A DNA stretch of 64,000 nucleotides, taken from positions 159,790 to 223,789 of the forward strand of contig JAHEXY010000007.1 of the NCBI GenBank assembly GCA_023251875.1, read 5' to 3'. The notes under the pieces were generated by a model. It had not been told where the DNA came from, did no database searches, and worked only from the letters and a program-made list of their open reading frames with translations. Source of the DNA: Bacteroidota bacterium. Lineage in GTDB: Bacteria; Bacteroidota; Bacteroidia; JAHEXY01. The position numbers and the translations under genes are program-made. Below are positions 59,904 to 64,000 of the stretch, one piece after another. Each line of letters begins with the position of its first letter. Within the stretch, counting starts at the first letter, position 1.

Positions 59904-60506
59904 TTAATTTTTAAACTTAAATGCTATTCCCAATCCAGTCCAAGTTAAATTATTAGTGATTCCCATTGAGGGTTTTATCTGCATACTTAAATCATCAGAA
60001 ACATTAAAATAAAAAAGATGTGCATCTACATTAGCATCAACCATGTTCAAAACATAAATACCAAATGCAATAATCCAATTCAAATCACGGTATTTTCTAA
60101 AATCGTCTCTTTGGCTTTTTAAAGTAGTTTCATCATAAATATTTTCATACTCATCTATTGTATTAGGGTCGTCATCCGTTCTATAAATATAGGCTTGTTT
60201 AAATTTTGCATACCCCTTTTGATTACTTGCATAAGCAATGTAATCGCCAATAAAAGCTGCATAAACAATGGGGATTTTCCAATATTTTTTATTGTAGAAT
60301 TGCCCAAGCCCCGGTAAAGCAGCCGACATAATAGTAGCAACTTTAGGTGAATGCTTTTTTATTTTTAGTGAATCAGGTATGGAATGGACAAGGGTATCGG
60401 TTTTTATTTTGAGTGAATCTGTTTTTTGAGCAAAGGATGCAAAGCAAATTAACCACAGAGGCACAGAGACACAAAGAAATAATTTATTTGATTTGCTGAT
60501 TTTCAA
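59904..60506 (-). CDS. DUF5683-like membrane protein
   Basis: HSPKVATIMSAALPGLGQFYNKKYWKIPIVYA. Confidence 0.85.
   Translation of the reverse strand: MKISKSNKLFLCVSVPLWLICFASFAQKTDSLKIKTDTLVHSIPDSLKIKKHSPKVATIMSAALPGLGQFYNKKYWKIPIVYAAFIGDYIAYASNQKGYAKFKQAYIYRTDDDPNTIDEYENIYDETTLKSQRDDFRKYRDLNWIIAFGIYVLNMVDANVDAHLFYFNVSDDLSMQIKPSMGITNNLTWTGLGIAFKFKN
60451..60480 (-). repeat. Interspersed repeat forming part of a signal peptide
   Basis: aaccacagaggcacagagacacaaagaaat. Confidence 0.75.
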
Positions 60507-60601
60507 TAGGTATGGTATGGTTTCTTATTACAGAAACAAATTTAAGATTTAATATTTCAAAATTAGACATACCATGCTATAAAAAACCTTAATTTTGCAA
60601 T

Positions 60602-61192
60602 ATGATTCAAATTGGCAATACACTTATTAGTGACGAAGTACTAGAAAAGAAATTTGTATGCGATTTAGGAGCATGCAAAGGGGCTTGTTGCGTTGATGGA
60701 GACTCCGGTGCTCCTCTTGAAGAAGAAGAAAAATCAATATTAGATGAAATTTATCCTAAAGTAAAACCCTATTTACGATCTGAGGGAATATCTGCAATTG
60801 ATAAGCAAGGAAAATATATAAATGATGCTGATGGAGATTTAGTAACTCCTTTAATTGATGGCAAAGAATGTGCCTATGTTGTTTTTGATAAGGGTATTGC
60901 TAAATGTGGAATTGAAAATGCATTTTTAGATGGAGCCATTTCATTTAAAAAACCAATTTCTTGCCATTTATTTCCAATACGAATTGCTAAAACAAAATAC
61001 TATCAAGCATTAAATTACGAAAGAATAAAAATTTGTAAACCTGCAATTAAATGCGGCAGTCAATTGAATGTTCCTGTTTATAAGTTTTTGAAAGGGCCCT
61101 TGGTAAGAAAGTTTGGGGAGGAGTGGTATAGTGAGCTAGAAGCAGCCCATGCAAAACATGAATTAGGAATTATGAATGATGGTAAAAAATGA
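60602..61192 (+). CDS. DUF3109 family protein
   Basis: CDLGACKGACCVDGDSGAPLEEEE; SCHLFPIRI. Confidence 0.92.
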   Translation: MIQIGNTLISDEVLEKKFVCDLGACKGACCVDGDSGAPLEEEEKSILDEIYPKVKPYLRSEGISAIDKQGKYINDADGDLVTPLIDGKECAYVVFDKGIAKCGIENAFLDGAISFKKPISCHLFPIRIAKTKYYQALNYERIKICKPAIKCGSQLNVPVYKFLKGPLVRKFGEEWYSELEAAHAKHELGIMNDGKK

Positions 61193-61199
61193 GTGACAT

Positions 61200-63569
61200 A
61201 TGAAACTTGCATTAGCATTGTGTTTAGCATTACTTTTTCTTTCTATTGGTGCTTACTCTCAAGACTACTCTCAAACCATTAGGGGAACCGTGGTTGACAA
61301 GCAATCTCAGTCCCCTCTTCCGGGAGCAAGTGTGGTATTGCTCAATTCCACTAGCCCTATTGGAGTACAAACCGATATAGATGGGAATTTTAAATTAGAG
61401 AAAGTGCCGTTGGGAAGACAAGGAATACAAGTTACATTTCTTGGATACAATCCAGCTACGCTTGCTAATCTTACTTTAACATCGGGCAAGGAGATTGTTT
61501 TAACTATTGAATTGGAAGAGAAAGTAATTACTACTGACGAAGTGGTAATCTCTGCAGAAAAAAATAAAGCAGAAGCATTAAATGAAATGACAACTGTAAG
61601 TGCCCGTGCATTTACAGTTGAAGAAACCAGCCGCTATGCCGGCAGCTTTAATGACCCTTCACGTATGGCCATGAATTATGCCGGAGTTGCCAACACAAAT
61701 GATTCCAGAAATGATATTATCATTAGAGGAAATTCTCCACTGGGCTTGTTGTGGCGTTTAGAAGGAATAAATATTCCCAATCCCAATCATTTTGGGGCAT
61801 TAGGCACTACAGGAGGGCCTGTAAGTATTTTAAATAATAACGATCTTGCTAATTCTGATTTTTTAACCGGGGCTTTTCCTTCTGAATATGGCAATGCCAC
61901 TTCGGGTGTATTTGATTTAAATATGCGAAGTGGAAATAATGAAAAAAGAGAATATGTATGTCAGTTTGGATTTAATGGCTTAGAACTTGGGGCAGAAGGA
62001 CCTTTTTCAAAGAAAAGCAAAGCTTCGTACTTAGCAAATTATCGCTATTCCACGTTGCAAATATTAGATGCGCTTCATATCAATTTAGGTATTGGAGCCA
62101 TTCCTCAATATCAGGATTTTACCTTTAAACTTAATTTTCCTGGAACTAAATTTGGCAAATTTAGTGTATTTGGCATTGGCGGATTAAGCCATATTACAAT
62201 TATAGAAAATCAAAAAGATTCTTCTGACATGTCGTTTCCCAGTGCAGGATATGATGCCTATTATAAATCAGGTATGGGGGTTGTAGGTATTACACATACG
62301 TATTTTATCAATGAATCAACCTATTTAAAAACTGCAATTGCAAATTCTATCATACAAAGCAATGTTAGATTAGATACAACAGATTTAATTAACAATAAGA
62401 GTTTAACTACGTACGGACAATTATCATGGGAGCAAAAATATTCTTTTACTTCAACTCTAAATAAAAAATTTAGTGCCCGAAATAGTATTCGAATTGGAAT
62501 AACAGGGGATCTTTACAATGTTCATTATGCAGATAGTTTTAGATACAGCACATCATTTTTTTTAAACCTTACTGATTTTAATGTAACGTGTTTGTTGTTT
62601 CAAACCTATGCTCAATGGCAACATAAATTTACCGACCTTTTGGTTTTAAATACCGGACTCCATTATCAATTATTTTTGTTGAATAACAGTCAAGCTATAG
62701 AACCAAGAGCAGGATTAAAATGGAATTTCAAAGAAAACCAATCTCTTAGTCTTGGAATGGGCATGCACAGCCAAATGCAACCTTTTAATATATATGGATA
62801 TGAAACCTATTATTACAACACCAAAAGCTATGTAATGACCAATAAAAATTTAGACTTTTCAAAAAGCAATCAAATTATATTGGGTTATGATTATTTACCC
62901 TTTAATGATTTTAGAATAAAAATAGAAAGCTATTATCAATACTTATATGAGATACCTATTGAACCACACCCTTCTTATTTTTCGGTTTTAAATGTTGGGG
63001 CAGATTATGTTTTACCCTATGTTGATAGTCTTGTAAATAAGGGCACAGGACAGAATTATGGATTAGAACTTACTGTAGAAAAGTTTTTCAGCAAACACTA
63101 TTATTTTCTCTTAACCAATTCATTTTTTCAATCTACTTATCAAGGTAGTGATGGCATTACCAGAAATACTGCTTTTAATGGCAACTATGTAGCCAACGCC
63201 TTATCAGGCATGGAATTTCAAATTGGTAAAAATAAAAGAAATGTTATTGCAATTGATTTAAGAATAACCGCTGCAGGAGGCAAACATTATGTGCCCATTA
63301 ATATAGTAGCATCACAAGCTGCACATAGGCCGGTTTATTATGGAGATGAAGCATATATTCCCCAATACCAAGATTATTTTAGAACCGATATAAAACTTAC
63401 CTATAGATTAAACGGAAAAAAAATAAGTCAAGAATGGGTAGCAAGTATTCAAAATGCAAGTAATCGAAAAAATATATTTCAAGAAACGTATGATGTAACA
63501 ACAGGCGCTATTAAAACAGAATATCAAATGGGAATATTTCCTATGATTCAGTACAGAATATTATTTTAA
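61200..63569 (+). CDS. TonB-dependent receptor with carboxypeptidase-regulatory-like domain
   Basis: IRGTVVDKQSQSPLPGASVVLLNS; NDIIIRGNSPLGLLWRLEGI. Confidence 0.93.
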   Translation: MKLALALCLALLFLSIGAYSQDYSQTIRGTVVDKQSQSPLPGASVVLLNSTSPIGVQTDIDGNFKLEKVPLGRQGIQVTFLGYNPATLANLTLTSGKEIVLTIELEEKVITTDEVVISAEKNKAEALNEMTTVSARAFTVEETSRYAGSFNDPSRMAMNYAGVANTNDSRNDIIIRGNSPLGLLWRLEGINIPNPNHFGALGTTGGPVSILNNNDLANSDFLTGAFPSEYGNATSGVFDLNMRSGNNEKREYVCQFGFNGLELGAEGPFSKKSKASYLANYRYSTLQILDALHINLGIGAIPQYQDFTFKLNFPGTKFGKFSVFGIGGLSHITIIENQKDSSDMSFPSAGYDAYYKSGMGVVGITHTYFINESTYLKTAIANSIIQSNVRLDTTDLINNKSLTTYGQLSWEQKYSFTSTLNKKFSARNSIRIGITGDLYNVHYADSFRYSTSFFLNLTDFNVTCLLFQTYAQWQHKFTDLLVLNTGLHYQLFLLNNSQAIEPRAGLKWNFKENQSLSLGMGMHSQMQPFNIYGYETYYYNTKSYVMTNKNLDFSKSNQIILGYDYLPFNDFRIKIESYYQYLYEIPIEPHPSYFSVLNVGADYVLPYVDSLVNKGTGQNYGLELTVEKFFSKHYYFLLTNSFFQSTYQGSDGITRNTAFNGNYVANALSGMEFQIGKNKRNVIAIDLRITAAGGKHYVPINIVASQAAHRPVYYGDEAYIPQYQDYFRTDIKLTYRLNGKKISQEWVASIQNASNRKNIFQETYDVTTGAIKTEYQMGIFPMIQYRILF

Positions 63570-63748
63570 GAGTAATAAAAAATTAAAGGTTCTATGACGT
63601 ATTTTCTTTTCATAATCTAAGACGACTAAATTTTGCAAAGCGTTGGCTAAATAATTAAAAAACAATTAAAATAATTTTTAAAGAGTACAGATCTGTAAAC
63701 ATAGATATTTATATGCCTATCATAAAGTAAGCTCCGTATCTTTGCAAA

Positions 63749-64000
63749 ATGTCTTCTATCTATCAACATATTTCAGCAATTGAAAACAGCTCTCAAAAAG
63801 CTGTGCTTTGTATTATAACGCATACCAAAGGTTCTGTACCTCGTAAAGCCGGAGCTAAAATGTTGGTATTAGAAACCGGAAAAATATACGGCAGCATTGG
63901 CGGTGGCAGTTTGGAAAAAAAAGTAATTGAAGATGCTCTTAAAGTAATTAAAATACAAAAAACTTCTACTTATTCACATGCATTAGTGCAAGACCATGGC
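63749..64000 (+). CDS. XdhC/CoxI family protein, truncated by the window end
   Basis: MSSIYQHISAIENSSQKAVLCIITHTKGSVPRKAGAKMLVLETGKIYGSIGGGSLEKKVIEDA. Confidence 0.85.
   Translation, partial: MSSIYQHISAIENSSQKAVLCIITHTKGSVPRKAGAKMLVLETGKIYGSIGGGSLEKKVIEDALKVIKIQKTSTYSHALVQDHG

Noticed and set aside
1-64000. rRNA, tRNA or CRISPR arrays
   Set aside because: No convincing cloverleaf, rRNA segment or repeat-spacer array was seen by eye; tRNAscan-SE and Infernal would be needed to exclude small RNAs.

Overview
The window is about 64 kb from a low-GC Bacteroidota chromosome. Supporting signs are T9SS C-terminal sorting domains, SusC/TonB-type receptors, an alternative complex III (act) and caa3-type oxidase cluster, and TAnnTTTG-like promoters. 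The left third is accessory. It holds a 396-bp-offset direct repeat, and a codirectional run of about 9 kb encoding two exported caspase-fold proteins (one with a 7-blade WD40 propeller, one with a canonical EF-hand loop), an LPP20-like lipoprotein, a DUF4384-like protein, a PD-(D/E)XK nuclease and TM2-like membrane proteins. It also holds decayed XRE-regulator copies, a GNAT-like toxin/antitoxin candidate and an AAA/DUF4143-type ATPase. The remainder is mostly housekeeping: secA, type II NADH dehydrogenase, MFS transporter, TonB receptors, peroxiredoxin, S8 peptidase, higBA, mutS, cox/act respiratory genes, a PhoD-like phosphatase, a cation/proton antiporter, alpha-2-macroglobulin, two signal peptidases I, dapB and the start of an XdhC-family gene. 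The strongest non-gene signals are short palindromic repeats. A ~95-bp element forms the toxin/antitoxin junction in two unrelated TA cassettes and also supplies the stop codon of actF. A ~90-bp MITE-like element lies upstream of both mutS and the peroxiredoxin gene. Several repeats appear to be inserted in frame inside genes (ndh, alpha-2-macroglobulin twice, and a signal peptide). All family assignments come from reading motifs by eye; no database search was run.
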